The notes below the pieces were generated by a model, which saw nothing but the letters and a program-made list of their open reading frames with translations, had not been told where the DNA came from and made no database searches. Shown here in pieces: positions 25,467 to 34,333 of a DNA stretch of 64,000 nt. The position numbers and the translations under genes are program-made. Source of the DNA: Amycolatopsis sp. 2-15 (GTDB lineage: Bacteria > Actinomycetota > Actinomycetes > Mycobacteriales > Pseudonocardiaceae). Position 1 is the first letter of the stretch, and each line of letters starts with the position of its first letter. The stretch spans positions 3,358,001 through 3,422,000 of the forward strand of contig NZ_CP127294.1 of the NCBI RefSeq assembly GCF_030285625.1. The letters are read 5' to 3'.

Positions 25467-26909
25467 TCAGACGGCGGCCGCGATCTCCTCGGTCAGCGGC
25501 TCGTCGTCCTCGCGTTCTCCCTGCGGCTTCGGCGGCTCTTCGGCGCGCGGCAGCAGGCTGAGGCTCGCGAACGCGAGCGCCAGCACGGTCGGGAACAGCG
25601 TGAGCAGCTGGTGCTTCACGCCTTCCACGCCTTCGCCGAGCGCGGACAGCCCGAGCTGCCCGATGGCGAAGAACGTCAGCATCAGCACCACGAGGCCGTA
25701 CTCGCGCCGCCCGCGCCGGAAGGCGCGCACCGCGGCCCAGATCATCAGCAGCCACAGGGGAACGAGTACGAACAGCCCCATGGGCGCGGCCGGCGCGGCG
25801 AGCCCGGAGAACACTGGCACGCGGTACTCCTTCGACAGCCGCGGCTGGCCGGAGAGCTCACCGAAGCTGCCGAGGTTGTCGGGGCGCGCGGTGAGCGTGT
25901 TCACACCGCCCTGCTGCAGGATCTGCGCGACGCGCACGGGGTGCGACTCGTAGTACGCCAGCACGTTGCGGCGGCTGATCTTGTCGCGGTACCGCGGGTA
26001 GAGCGGGTCGGTCCTGGCCGCGCCCGGGGTCCACCAGCCGGTGCCGATGTACTTCGCGAACGATTGTGGAAGCCCGAGTGCGGCCAGGTCGGCGTTCGTG
26101 TCGTGCTTGCCGTCCACGATGGAGTCGAAGATCGCGTTGTACACGTTGGCCTCGCGGTACTCCGCGTTGGCCGGGTCGCCGTGTGACTGCACCGCGAGCG
26201 TCCCGCCGCCCACGAGCACGAGCACCGCGAGCGGCAGCGCCCAGCGGGCCTTGCCGCGCTCGCCCTTGGGCTTCACCAGCAGCACCACGAGCACGAAAAC
26301 GGGGATGAGCAACAGGGTCTGCGACTTCGCGTTGATGCCGATCAGTCCACCGAGGACGGTGATGACGGCGCCGGCGTAGCGCCGGGCGCGGTCGCGGTGC
26401 ATCAGCAGGAGGCCGCCGGCGATCAGCAGTATGCCGAGGAAGGCCGCGCCCTCGCTGAGCGTGGAGGCGAAGTAGCCGAAGAACGCGGAGTCGCCCATGA
26501 CGAGCAGCAGCAGGACCGTCGCGACGACCTTGCCGCGGCGCTCCAGGTCGAGGCCGGTGACCGTCGCGGTGATGGCCACCGCGACGAGCACGCAGGTACC
26601 GACGCCGAGTACCAGCAGGTTCAGGATGGCGCTCGAGCCGAAGAGATGACCGGCTTTGTTCGCGAGCCAGTCGAGCCAGGTCTGGCTCGAGACGTAGTCG
26701 CTCGTGCAGGGGACCCCGGCGCCGTAGCCGAACCGGACGAAGCCCTCCGACGGGCGATCGAGCTGCTTGCCGCCGAGTTTGCAGAGCAGCCGCCAGCCGT
26801 CGCCGTTGTCGGCCATGCCGATGGGTCTGGGGACGAGGAAACGGACCAGGAGCAGGGCGAGGGAAGCGCCGAAGATCGCGAGACCGAAGCGGAGGTCTTT
26901 GGTTCGCAC
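25467..26909 (-). CDS. Polytopic membrane protein, probable glycan-modifying transferase (WsfD-like)
   Basis: The 480-aa protein has about ten membrane segments and a short acidic cytoplasmic tail. The first outside loop holds MADNGDGWRLLCKLGG, a D-rich pattern seen in wall-associated glycosylation proteins of the WsfD kind and in GT-C-like transferases, and another loop carries GTGWWTPGAARTDPLYPRYRDKI. It is the last gene of the reverse-strand module with GT2, GtrA and a GT-C enzyme, 95 bp after the latter. Three in-frame TGA stops lie in a 9-bp tandem repeat at its 3' end (25443-25469). Specific reaction unknown; GT-C-like is an inference. Confidence 0.6.
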   Translation of the reverse strand: MRTKDLRFGLAIFGASLALLLVRFLVPRPIGMADNGDGWRLLCKLGGKQLDRPSEGFVRFGYGAGVPCTSDYVSSQTWLDWLANKAGHLFGSSAILNLLVLGVGTCVLVAVAITATVTGLDLERRGKVVATVLLLLVMGDSAFFGYFASTLSEGAAFLGILLIAGGLLLMHRDRARRYAGAVITVLGGLIGINAKSQTLLLIPVFVLVVLLVKPKGERGKARWALPLAVLVLVGGGTLAVQSHGDPANAEYREANVYNAIFDSIVDGKHDTNADLAALGLPQSFAKYIGTGWWTPGAARTDPLYPRYRDKISRRNVLAYYESHPVRVAQILQQGGVNTLTARPDNLGSFGELSGQPRLSKEYRVPVFSGLAAPAAPMGLFVLVPLWLLMIWAAVRAFRRGRREYGLVVLMLTFFAIGQLGLSALGEGVEGVKHQLLTLFPTVLALAFASLSLLPRAEEPPKPQGEREDDEPLTEEIAAAV

Positions 26910-27004
26910 CCGGCCGAGTGTAGGCAGGGCGGTGCCGGGGCGCAGCGTGTGCAGGCACCCCGGTCACCGCCACCGCCACCAGGCCGTACCAGGGCGCCCC
27001 GCGG

Positions 27005-28267
27005 TCAGCCGGCCCAGTACCCCGACACGAAACGCAGGAAGATCAGCGCGCCGATCGTCGTGTTCGCGTACAGCACGCCGTAGACCACGCCGCGCAGCTT
27101 CGGCCGGCGTTCGGCGAACAGCACCAGCGACAGGTACATCACCAGGCACGGCAGCAGGTAGCGGTGTACCGACACCACGTTGTTGTTGATCGTCAGCATC
27201 ACGATCGACGCGATGCCGAACACCGCGAGCGGGATTCCCTTGGCGCGCAAGGCGATGAAGATGTACACAGAGGACACCAGCAGCAGCACCAGCCCGATGG
27301 TCGGCAGCACGTGGCTCATCAGCGTCCACCCGTCCATCGGGATGTCGCCGAGCAGGGCGTGGGCCGTCAGCTTCGCCTCGGTCCAGCCGGTGGCGAAGAT
27401 GTTCGGGTTGAACTTGTGGTACGACCAGGTCGCCACGCCCTTGAGCGCGTTGAAGCTCGCCATGGCGCTGCCGGTCTGGATCTTCATGTACAGCATGTGC
27501 GCGCCGAGGCCGAGGAACGCGGCGGGGAACCACAGCAGCCGCCAGTTCAGCAGGCCGCGCACCTGCCAGTCCTTCGAGCGCCAGAACTCCAGGAAGCACA
27601 GGCCCACGAACACGGCTGCGGTGATCCGCGAGGCGGTGAGCGGGATCAGGCACAGGCCCATCCACAGCCACTGGCGCCGCAGCGCGAACAGGTAGGCCCA
27701 GAAGCCCAGCGCGCAGAAGACCGCCTCGCTGTAGAACGAGTGCAGGAAGAACGCCGTGGGCGCGGTGAGGAACGCGGCGACCACGAGCCACTGGGCGCGG
27801 GCGCCGGTGAAGTAGAAGCGGGCGATCTTGAGCAGCGCCGTGGTCGCGAGCCACGTCGCGACTACGTTCACCAGGAAGCCCGCGACGAGGATCCCGATCA
27901 GGTGGAAGCTGATCGTCTGCACGAGCCACACGCAGATCGGGAACACCGGGTAGAACGCGCGCAGCGGCACGTAGCTGCTGGTGTAGGCGTGCTGCGCGAT
28001 GTCGCCGTAGTTGCCGGCGTCCCAGCGGTAGGTGTGCGCGAGCAGGCTCCACGTCGAGCCGATGCCCGTCTTCGGCACGCCCTCGCTCACCGGGGACGAC
28101 GGCCCGAACAGCCACGCCACCGCGATCAGCACCACGTTCCACGCGAGCACCACGGCCAGCACGCGGGCGAAGTCGCCTGTGAGCCAGCGCGGCACGCGCG
28201 AGGCAGCGACGGGCTGCTTCGGCTCGTCCTCGGAGCTGAGCTCCTCGGCGGTCACCGTGGCGGTCAT
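27005..28267 (-). CDS. GT-C family integral membrane mannosyl/glycosyltransferase (PIG-V-like)
   Basis: The 420-aa protein has about nine membrane segments and the PIG-V-like loop LLAHTYRWDAGNYGDIAQHAY, with the WDAGNY acidic motif that follows the first helix in polyprenyl-phosphate-sugar-dependent GT-C enzymes. FYPVFPICVWL and the later SRITAAVF fit this family. It would take sugar from a polyprenyl-phosphate donor on the outer face of the membrane and add it to a wall glycan or protein. Its ATG overlaps the GtrA stop by 4 nt (ATGA), so it is coupled to the GtrA gene. Confidence 0.8.
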   Translation of the reverse strand: MTATVTAEELSSEDEPKQPVAASRVPRWLTGDFARVLAVVLAWNVVLIAVAWLFGPSSPVSEGVPKTGIGSTWSLLAHTYRWDAGNYGDIAQHAYTSSYVPLRAFYPVFPICVWLVQTISFHLIGILVAGFLVNVVATWLATTALLKIARFYFTGARAQWLVVAAFLTAPTAFFLHSFYSEAVFCALGFWAYLFALRRQWLWMGLCLIPLTASRITAAVFVGLCFLEFWRSKDWQVRGLLNWRLLWFPAAFLGLGAHMLYMKIQTGSAMASFNALKGVATWSYHKFNPNIFATGWTEAKLTAHALLGDIPMDGWTLMSHVLPTIGLVLLLVSSVYIFIALRAKGIPLAVFGIASIVMLTINNNVVSVHRYLLPCLVMYLSLVLFAERRPKLRGVVYGVLYANTTIGALIFLRFVSGYWAG

Positions 28268-28701
28268 ACCGTGCCTCCCGGCGGTTCGGTGGCGGCAACC
28301 GGGACCGCGGTCCGCTGCCGGAAGACGACCTTTTGGTAGAGCACGTAGTTCCACACCAGACCCACGGCGATGCCGGCGAACTTCGGCACGAGCACGGTCA
28401 CGTGGGGCAGCAGCGACCCGACCGCGAAGATCACCGCGGCCTGCACCACCCACAGCCCGAACGCGGTGCTGGCGAAGAACAGCACCACCTGCTTGCGGAC
28501 GTCGCCGTCCTGGGCGCGGAAGGTGAAGTTGCGGTTGAGCACGAAGCTCAGCAGCATGCCCGCGGTCGTCGAGCACAGGTTCGCGACGAACAGGGGCAGC
28601 CCGACGCTGGAGTACAACAACGCGAAGCCGACCGCGTCGACGAGCGTGTTGGCGATGCCTACCACACCGAAGCGGATCTGCTGCGCGGTGAGGAGCTTCA
28701 T
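28264..28701 (-). CDS. GtrA family membrane protein
   Basis: The 145-aa protein has four membrane segments and matches GtrA: IRFGVVGIANTLVDAVGFALLY at the start, and LSFVLNRNFTFR between helices 2 and 3. GtrA proteins are believed to flip polyprenyl-phosphate-linked sugars across the membrane. It lies between the GT2 enzyme that would make such a donor and the GT-C enzyme that would use it, with 1-nt (TGATG) and 4-nt (ATGA) overlaps, so the three are co-translated. Confidence 0.88.
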   Translation of the reverse strand: MKLLTAQQIRFGVVGIANTLVDAVGFALLYSSVGLPLFVANLCSTTAGMLLSFVLNRNFTFRAQDGDVRKQVVLFFASTAFGLWVVQAAVIFAVGSLLPHVTVLVPKFAGIAVGLVWNYVLYQKVVFRQRTAVPVAATEPPGGTV

Positions 28702-29864
28702 CAGGCCCTGCTCTCCGCCTGGACACGGTCGACGGTGTCGACCGTGTCCACTGTGTCCACGCCGCGCCCGGCCGGGTTCGAGGGGACGCGAGCGTCGGAG
28801 GCGAGACCCGTCCGCACCGAGGCGACGCCGTAGAGCGGCCGGTTCTGCACCTGCGAGTACGTGCGGCCGATGTAGCTGCCGAGCACGCCGAGCATGATGA
28901 TCTGGATGCCGCCGAGGAAGAACATCGCGATCGTGATGAACGCCCAGCCGGGCACCGCGGTCGACGGCGCGAACAGCTTCACGCCGATCACGTAGAGCAC
29001 GCCGACGAAGCTGAGCGCGGAGATCAGGTAGCCGAGGCGGCTGATCATGCGCAGCGGCGTGACGGAGAAACCGAGGATGCCGTCGGCGGCGAAGCGCAGC
29101 ATCTTGCGCAGCGGGTAACCGGTGACACCCGCGTGGCGCTTGTCGCGGTCGAACAGCACCGCGGTCTGGCGGAACCCGATGTAGGAGACCAGGCCGCGCA
29201 GGAAGCGGTCGCGCTCGCGGTACTTGCGCAGCTCGTCCACGACCTTGCGGTCGATCAGCCGGAAGTCGCCGGTGTTCTTGGGGATGTCGACGGCCGCCAT
29301 CTTGCGCAGGAACCAGTAGAACGCGCCGGCGGTGAACTTCTTGAACGCGCTGTCCTGCCGGGAGCGGCGCTGCGCGTAGACGACGTCGTAGCCCTCTTCC
29401 CACCGCTCGATCAGCTCGAGCGCGACGCGCGGCGGGTCCTGCAGGTCGCTGTCCATGATGATCGTCGCGTCGGCGTCGACCAGGTCGAGGCCCGCGGTCA
29501 CGGCCATCTGGTGCCCGAAGTTGCGCGCGAGCTCGATCACGGTCACCCGCTCGTCGCGCCGGGACAACTCGGTGAGCTTCTCCAGCGACGTGTCGCGGCT
29601 GCCGTCGTCGATGTAGAGGAAGCTGAAGTCGTAGCGGTCGGCCAGGGGAGCGGTGACCTCGGCGACCGTGCGGTGCAGGAGGTCGATGTTCCCCTCTTCG
29701 TTGTAGATCGGGAACACGAACGCGATCCGGCGTCGCTGGGGCAGCGTGAGAGGACTCGTCGGCACTGGGGCTCCGGCTGTTCGGAGAAGCGGGCGAACGG
29801 CCATGATCCGCGGCCCGGGGAACATCGGCATCTTAGGAGATCTCAGGTAAAGGGGTTCCGGCAC
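28701..29864 (-). CDS. GT2 family polyprenyl-phosphate glycosyltransferase (GtrB/DPM1-like)
   Basis: The protein (387 aa from the first ATG; the conserved part starts near residue 47) has FVFPIYNEEGN, the DDGSRDTS nucleotide-sugar loop and the metal motif DSDLQDPP of dolichyl/undecaprenyl-phosphate sugar synthases, followed by two C-terminal membrane segments as in GtrB. It should join a nucleotide sugar to a polyprenyl phosphate. The last 20 residues are a VDTVDTVDTVD repeat. The start is uncertain; ATGs at 29831, 29825 and 29804 are alternatives. First gene of the module, divergent from prmC. Confidence 0.85.
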   Translation of the reverse strand: MPEPLYLRSPKMPMFPGPRIMAVRPLLRTAGAPVPTSPLTLPQRRRIAFVFPIYNEEGNIDLLHRTVAEVTAPLADRYDFSFLYIDDGSRDTSLEKLTELSRRDERVTVIELARNFGHQMAVTAGLDLVDADATIIMDSDLQDPPRVALELIERWEEGYDVVYAQRRSRQDSAFKKFTAGAFYWFLRKMAAVDIPKNTGDFRLIDRKVVDELRKYRERDRFLRGLVSYIGFRQTAVLFDRDKRHAGVTGYPLRKMLRFAADGILGFSVTPLRMISRLGYLISALSFVGVLYVIGVKLFAPSTAVPGWAFITIAMFFLGGIQIIMLGVLGSYIGRTYSQVQNRPLYGVASVRTGLASDARVPSNPAGRGVDTVDTVDTVDRVQAESRA

Positions 29865-29980
29865 CCGCGTCGCCCGCTCCTGGTCACAGGCCCCGGCCGG
29901 CCTTCGCGGCCCGGCGCCACCGGTGCGGGCCGCCGGGTGGATACGCTGGACACCAGGCTCGACGACGTGAAGGACGACTT

Positions 29981-30847
29981 GTGAATCGGCAGCCGCTGCG
30001 CCTGGCCATCATGGAGGCCACCCGGATCCTCACCGAGGCGGGCGTGGAGTCGCCGCGGACGGACGCGGACCTGATCGCCGCGCACGTGCTCGGGGTCGAT
30101 CGCGGGCGGTTGCCGATGGTGCCGCTGGTCGACCCGCCGGTGATCGAGGCGATCGGGCAGCTGGTGGCGCAGCGCGCGAAGCGGATCCCGCTGCAGTACC
30201 TCACCGGGTGGGCCGCGCTGGGCAACATCACGGTGAACGTGGGCCCCGGCGTGTTCGTGCCGCGGCCGGAGACCGAGCTGCTGCTGGACTGGGGCCTGAA
30301 GTTCCTCCACGGCCGCGAGTTCCCCGTGGTGGTCGACCTGTGCACCGGGTCCGCCGCGCTGGCCCTGGCGCTGGCGCACGAGCGGCCGGACGCGGTCGTA
30401 TACGCCGTGGACGTCGACCCGCAGGCGCTCGCCTGGGCCCGGCACAACGCCGACGTGCACTCCGACGCCGGAGACACCCCCGTGCGCCTCTACTCGGGTG
30501 ACATCGGCGACCCGACGATGTTCGCCGAGCTCGACGGCCTCGTCGACCTGGTGCTTTGCAACCCGCCGTACGTCCCCGAAGGCACGCCCGTGCCCCCGGA
30601 GGTCGCCGAGCACGACCCGGCACGCGCGGTGTTCGCCGAGGAGAGCGGCCTGGCGGTGATCCGCCACGCCATCGCGGCCGGCGCCCGCCTGCTGCGTCCC
30701 GGCGGCGGCCTGGCCATCGAGCATGACGACACCCACGGGTCGGCCGTCCCGGCGCTCGTGCGGGCCCGCCGCGTGCTCACGGCCGTCGAGGACCACCCCG
30801 ACTTCACAGGCCGGGCCCGCTACGTCACGGCCCGCCGCTTGGGCTGA
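29981..30847 (+). CDS. prmC: Release factor glutamine methyltransferase
   Basis: This 288-aa class I methyltransferase modifies the GGQ glutamine of RF1 and RF2. It has the N-terminal helical domain, FVPRPETELLLDWG, the SAM motif VVDLCTGSAALALALA and the catalytic NPPY at residues 194-197 that binds the target glutamine. GTG 29981 follows AAGGA. It is the functional partner of prfA, separated from it by the reverse-strand glycosylation module. Confidence 0.95.
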   Translation: MNRQPLRLAIMEATRILTEAGVESPRTDADLIAAHVLGVDRGRLPMVPLVDPPVIEAIGQLVAQRAKRIPLQYLTGWAALGNITVNVGPGVFVPRPETELLLDWGLKFLHGREFPVVVDLCTGSAALALALAHERPDAVVYAVDVDPQALAWARHNADVHSDAGDTPVRLYSGDIGDPTMFAELDGLVDLVLCNPPYVPEGTPVPPEVAEHDPARAVFAEESGLAVIRHAIAAGARLLRPGGGLAIEHDDTHGSAVPALVRARRVLTAVEDHPDFTGRARYVTARRLG

Positions 30848-30877
30848 AGCCGTGCGGTTCGCCGTAGTCTCTCGCGC

Positions 30878-31276
30878 ATGGCCTGCCGGATCACCGAACT
30901 CGTCATCGACTGCGCCGACCCCCAGCGCCTGGGGGACTTCTGGTGCGAGGTCCTCGGTTACGTCGAACTCGGCTGGGACGGCGCCGACCTGGAGATCGGC
31001 CCGCCCGGCGGCTTCGGCGGGCCGCTGCCGACCCTCGTGCTCAGCCGCAGCGACGAGCCCAAGCGCGGGAAACTGCCGCTGCACCTCGACGTCAACCCCA
31101 CCGACCGCGACCAGGACGCGGAGCTCGAACGCCTGCTGGCTGCCGGCGCGCGCCCAGCCGACGTCGGGCAGACGGGCGAGGAGTCCTGGCACGTGCTGGC
31201 CGACCCGGAGGGCAACGAGTTCTGCCTGCTCCGCCGCCGGGTCGACGCGGTGGACAGCCCCGGCGCCGCCGACTGA
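30878..31276 (+). CDS. VOC superfamily (glyoxalase-like) protein
   Basis: The 132-aa protein is a single VOC domain pair of the glyoxalase_6 type: ITELVIDCADPQRLGDFWCEVLGY at the start and WHVLADPEGNEFCLL near the end, with expected metal ligands in these strands. Members act as small-molecule binding or dioxygenase-like proteins, often resistance or detoxification proteins. TAGTCT at 30865-30870 ends 7 nt before the ATG without a Shine-Dalgarno, so it has its own leaderless promoter inside the prmC-sua5 interval. Substrate unknown. Confidence 0.85.
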   Translation: MACRITELVIDCADPQRLGDFWCEVLGYVELGWDGADLEIGPPGGFGGPLPTLVLSRSDEPKRGKLPLHLDVNPTDRDQDAELERLLAAGARPADVGQTGEESWHVLADPEGNEFCLLRRRVDAVDSPGAAD

Positions 31277-31490
31277 TCCGGCCTGGAGCGACTGCCCCGA
31301 AGCCCGCCCGGCTCGTCCCCGTCTGCCGTTCGAACGACACATTCGGCCGGTACGCCACCTCTGTCCGACTTTCGTCGTGAGGCAATGGGGCGGATTTCGT
31401 TCGCAACCCTAACGATCCGCGGTCGACTGAATACCGTCGATCTTCGGGCCCGCCCGCCCCGGGGCGGCCCGATCGTGAAGGGGAGTGTGG

Positions 31491-33512
31491 ATGAGACCCT
31501 CCTGGATCCCTGTCCGGCGCACGACGCGGCGCGTCTCGAAGGTGGCCGCGGTCGTCGCGGCCGTCGCGTTGCTGCCCGGGCTGGCGGCCGGCACGGCGAA
31601 CGCCGACACGTTCACCCGCGGCTGGCCCGTGCCGCTGGACTCCGCGCACTGGGCCGACCAAGCGGCCATGACGTGGAACGACTACCGCAAGGTCCCCGGC
31701 ACGAACTGGGCCGACCCGTCGCGGAAGCCCACCGAGCGCACCTTCAAGGGCGCCGTCGTGCTCGCGGACTACCCGGACGAGGACTTCGTGGTCACGAAGC
31801 CGCCGCACTCGACCGTGTTCGGCAACCCCGGCCCGTCGGCGAGCAACCTCGCCCGCGAGAACGTGGCGCAGTACTACCAGGACTTCCTCAACAAGCCCGA
31901 GACCCTCAACCACGGCCACACCATCAACGAGTACTGGATGGAGGACTCCGGCGGCCGCTTCGGCGTGGACCTCACCGCGTTCGGGCCCTACCGCATGCCG
32001 GGCAAGTCCTTCGAGTACGGCATGGAGTTCCAGGACAACGCGTGCCCGCAGGGCTCGACGTGCGACCGCGACCTGCGCACCGACGCGCGCGCCGCGTGGA
32101 AGGCCGACGTCGGCGCGCTGGCCGACCAGTTCGACTTCGTCTTCTTCCTCTCCGCGGGCCAGGACGAGAGCTCGACGTGGCAGGAGTTCGGCGAGATGAA
32201 GTTCGGCAGCCAGGACGCGGTGCCGGACGAGTTCGGCCCGCCCGGCGACGAGAGCCTGCCCAACTGGGCCGACACCCGCTACGTCCCGTGGACGTCGTGG
32301 GCCTCGGCGTCGAGCATCTGGCCCAACGCGCAGAACGGCTCCTCCACGCAGGCCGAATCGTCCGGCCAGGGCACCTACGCCCACGAGTTCAGCCACATCC
32401 TGGGCATCGGCGACAACTACAACAACCCGTTCGGTGTCCCGCCGCAGCGCGCGTACACCGGCCCGTGGGAGATGCTTTCGCGCGGCAGCTTCAACGGCCC
32501 CGGCGGCCCGCACACGCGCTGGCAGATCCCGGCCACCGAGGGCGGCTCGATGGGCGCGCACCACATGCTGCGCAACAAGCTCAAGCTCGGCATCGTCGAC
32601 CCCGCCGACGTGCTGCAGCTCGACCGCGACCAGCTCGCCGAGACCGGTCCCGTCACGGCTCGGATCACCGCGCGGGAAGCGGCGCCGGAACCGGGCTCGT
32701 ACACCGGGCTGAACATCGCGTTGCCGGGCGGCGACAAGTCCCCGAAGTGTGACCGCAACACCGACCCGCTGTGCGACGGCGGCGGTTACGACAACTACAC
32801 GCTCGAGGTCGTCGACCGGATGGGCTCGGACTCCTTCGCGCCCGACTCCGGCGTGCTGCTGGCCAAGACCAAGAACAAGGACGCGGCGCCGTTCGAGTGG
32901 GTCGTCGACGCGAACCCGCAGGACATCGGCCTCACCGACTACGTGAAGCCGGACGGCACGCCGGTGAAGATCACCGTCGGCGACTACCGGCAGCTCAACG
33001 ATGCGGCGTTCAAGGCCGGCACGGGCTCCTCGGGCGCCTACGAGTACACCGACGAGGCCAACCGGCTGCACTTCCTGGTCACCGACCTCGCACGGGACCA
33101 CTCTTCTCAGGGGCACAGCGGCGTGCTGTCGTACACGGTCACCGTCGCCTCGCTCGACGGTTCGGGCCCGCAGGTGCGCGGCGCGCACCTGCGGCCGGCG
33201 CTGCCCGCGTTCACCAAGGGCGGGCTCGCCACGTGCGACTTCCGGCTGCTCAACACCGGCTCCGCGCGCGGGGCCAAGGCACCGTACGACAGCGACACCT
33301 ACCGGCTGAGCGCGAGCACCGACGCGAAGGGCTGGGAGGTCCGGCTGCCCAACGAGCTGGCGACGGCGAAGTTCGGGCAGACCGCCCAGATCGCCGCCTA
33401 TGCGAAACGGGCACCGGGCGCGCCGTACACGGCGCGGGTCAAGCTCACCGCCACGTCGGTGAGCGATCCGGCGAAGACGAGCACCACCACCTGCACGGCC
33501 ATCGGGTTCTGA
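31491..33512 (+). CDS. Secreted M6-type (immune inhibitor A-like) metalloprotease
   Basis: The 673-aa protein starts at ATG 31491 (AAGGGGA spaced 6 nt; GTG 31485 is less well placed). A Tat- or Sec-like signal region (RRTTRRVSKVAAVVAAVALLPGL, cleavage near ANA-DT) precedes a catalytic domain with the zinc motif HEFSH (His298, Glu299, His302) followed by ILGIGDNYNNPFG and the downstream WEMLSRGSFNGPGG, where a Met-turn is expected. A C-terminal NEW3-like beta domain (about 560-673) ends in TCTAIGF. It should be an extracellular protease. A 13-bp terminator follows; it interrupts prmC and sua5. Confidence 0.87.
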   Translation: MRPSWIPVRRTTRRVSKVAAVVAAVALLPGLAAGTANADTFTRGWPVPLDSAHWADQAAMTWNDYRKVPGTNWADPSRKPTERTFKGAVVLADYPDEDFVVTKPPHSTVFGNPGPSASNLARENVAQYYQDFLNKPETLNHGHTINEYWMEDSGGRFGVDLTAFGPYRMPGKSFEYGMEFQDNACPQGSTCDRDLRTDARAAWKADVGALADQFDFVFFLSAGQDESSTWQEFGEMKFGSQDAVPDEFGPPGDESLPNWADTRYVPWTSWASASSIWPNAQNGSSTQAESSGQGTYAHEFSHILGIGDNYNNPFGVPPQRAYTGPWEMLSRGSFNGPGGPHTRWQIPATEGGSMGAHHMLRNKLKLGIVDPADVLQLDRDQLAETGPVTARITAREAAPEPGSYTGLNIALPGGDKSPKCDRNTDPLCDGGGYDNYTLEVVDRMGSDSFAPDSGVLLAKTKNKDAAPFEWVVDANPQDIGLTDYVKPDGTPVKITVGDYRQLNDAAFKAGTGSSGAYEYTDEANRLHFLVTDLARDHSSQGHSGVLSYTVTVASLDGSGPQVRGAHLRPALPAFTKGGLATCDFRLLNTGSARGAKAPYDSDTYRLSASTDAKGWEVRLPNELATAKFGQTAQIAAYAKRAPGAPYTARVKLTATSVSDPAKTSTTTCTAIGF

Positions 33513-33517
33513 CCCCG

Positions 33518-33558
33518 CGTCCCCGGCACCTGACCACCGCATTCGGGTGCCGGGGACG
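33518..33558 (+). terminator. Terminator after the M6 protease
   Basis: CGTCCCCGGCACC (33518-33530) pairs perfectly with GGTGCCGGGGACG (33546-33558); 13 bp, 15-nt loop, 5 nt after the stop. The sua5 -10 box begins 5 nt later. Confidence 0.8.
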
Positions 33559-33576
33559 AGGGCTAGGCTTCGCGGC

Positions 33577-34227
33577 ATGAGTGCGGTGTACGACTGCAGC
33601 AAGCGCGAATCCCGGGCCGAAGGGCTGGCCGCCGCGGCGTCGGCGGTGAGGTCGAGCCGGCTGGTGGTCCTCCCGACCGACACCGTCTACGGCATCGGTG
33701 CCGACGCCTTCGACGCGGGCGCCGTGCAGGCGTTGCTGCGCGCGAAGAACCGCGGCCCGGACATGCCCGTGGGCGTGCTCGTCGGTTCGTGGTCCACAGT
33801 GGACGGTCTCGTCCTCGGCCTGCCGCCGCAGGCGCGGGCGCTCGTGGAGGCGTTCTGGCCGGGCGACCTGTCGATCGTGCTCCCGCACGCGCCGAGCCTG
33901 CAGTGGGACCTCGGGCAGTCACGCGGCACCGTGATGCTGCGGATGCCGCTGCACCCGGTGGCGCTGGAGCTGCTGCGCGACGTCGGCCCGATGGCCGTGT
34001 CGAGCGCCAACGTCTCCGGCCGCCCGCCCGCGTCCACCGCGGCCGAGGCGCAGGACCAGCTGGGCGACTCGGTGTCGGTGTACCTCGACGGTGGTTCGAG
34101 CGGCGAGGCCGTGGCGTCGTCGATCGTGGACCTCACGGGCGAGAATCCGGTGGTGCTGCGCGAAGGCGCGGTCACGCGCGCGGCGATCGCCGAGGTCATG
34201 GGCGTGCCCATCGAGTCGCTCGCCTGA
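33577..34227 (+). CDS. L-threonylcarbamoyladenylate synthase (Sua5/YrdC/YwlC)
   Basis: The 216-aa protein makes threonylcarbamoyl-AMP from threonine, bicarbonate and ATP for t6A37 of tRNAs reading ANN codons. It shows LVVLPTDTVYGIGADAF, KNRGPDMPVGVLV, the RMPLHPVALELL loop and SSANVSGRPPASTAAEA, the diagnostic nucleotide-binding segments. There is no C-terminal Sua5 domain, so it is the short YrdC/TsaC form. TAGGCT at 33564-33569 ends 7 nt before the ATG, with no ribosome site: leaderless. prmC-sua5-wecA-atp is a conserved order. Confidence 0.93.
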   Translation: MSAVYDCSKRESRAEGLAAAASAVRSSRLVVLPTDTVYGIGADAFDAGAVQALLRAKNRGPDMPVGVLVGSWSTVDGLVLGLPPQARALVEAFWPGDLSIVLPHAPSLQWDLGQSRGTVMLRMPLHPVALELLRDVGPMAVSSANVSGRPPASTAAEAQDQLGDSVSVYLDGGSSGEAVASSIVDLTGENPVVLREGAVTRAAIAEVMGVPIESLA

Positions 34228-34333
34228 GCGGTCCACAGTGGCCCTCGCGCGGGAGGCTCCGTTGACGAGTGCCCGATCCGGTCGCGGTAGCGTGACGCGG
34301 TGACTCGGACCCTTCGGCAGGCGTGACGCGGTC

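Noticed and set aside
28728..28760. VDT repeat at the GT2 C-terminus as a functional motif
   Set aside because: A short 9-bp slippage repeat at the extreme end of the gene is the simpler explanation; nothing suggests a domain.
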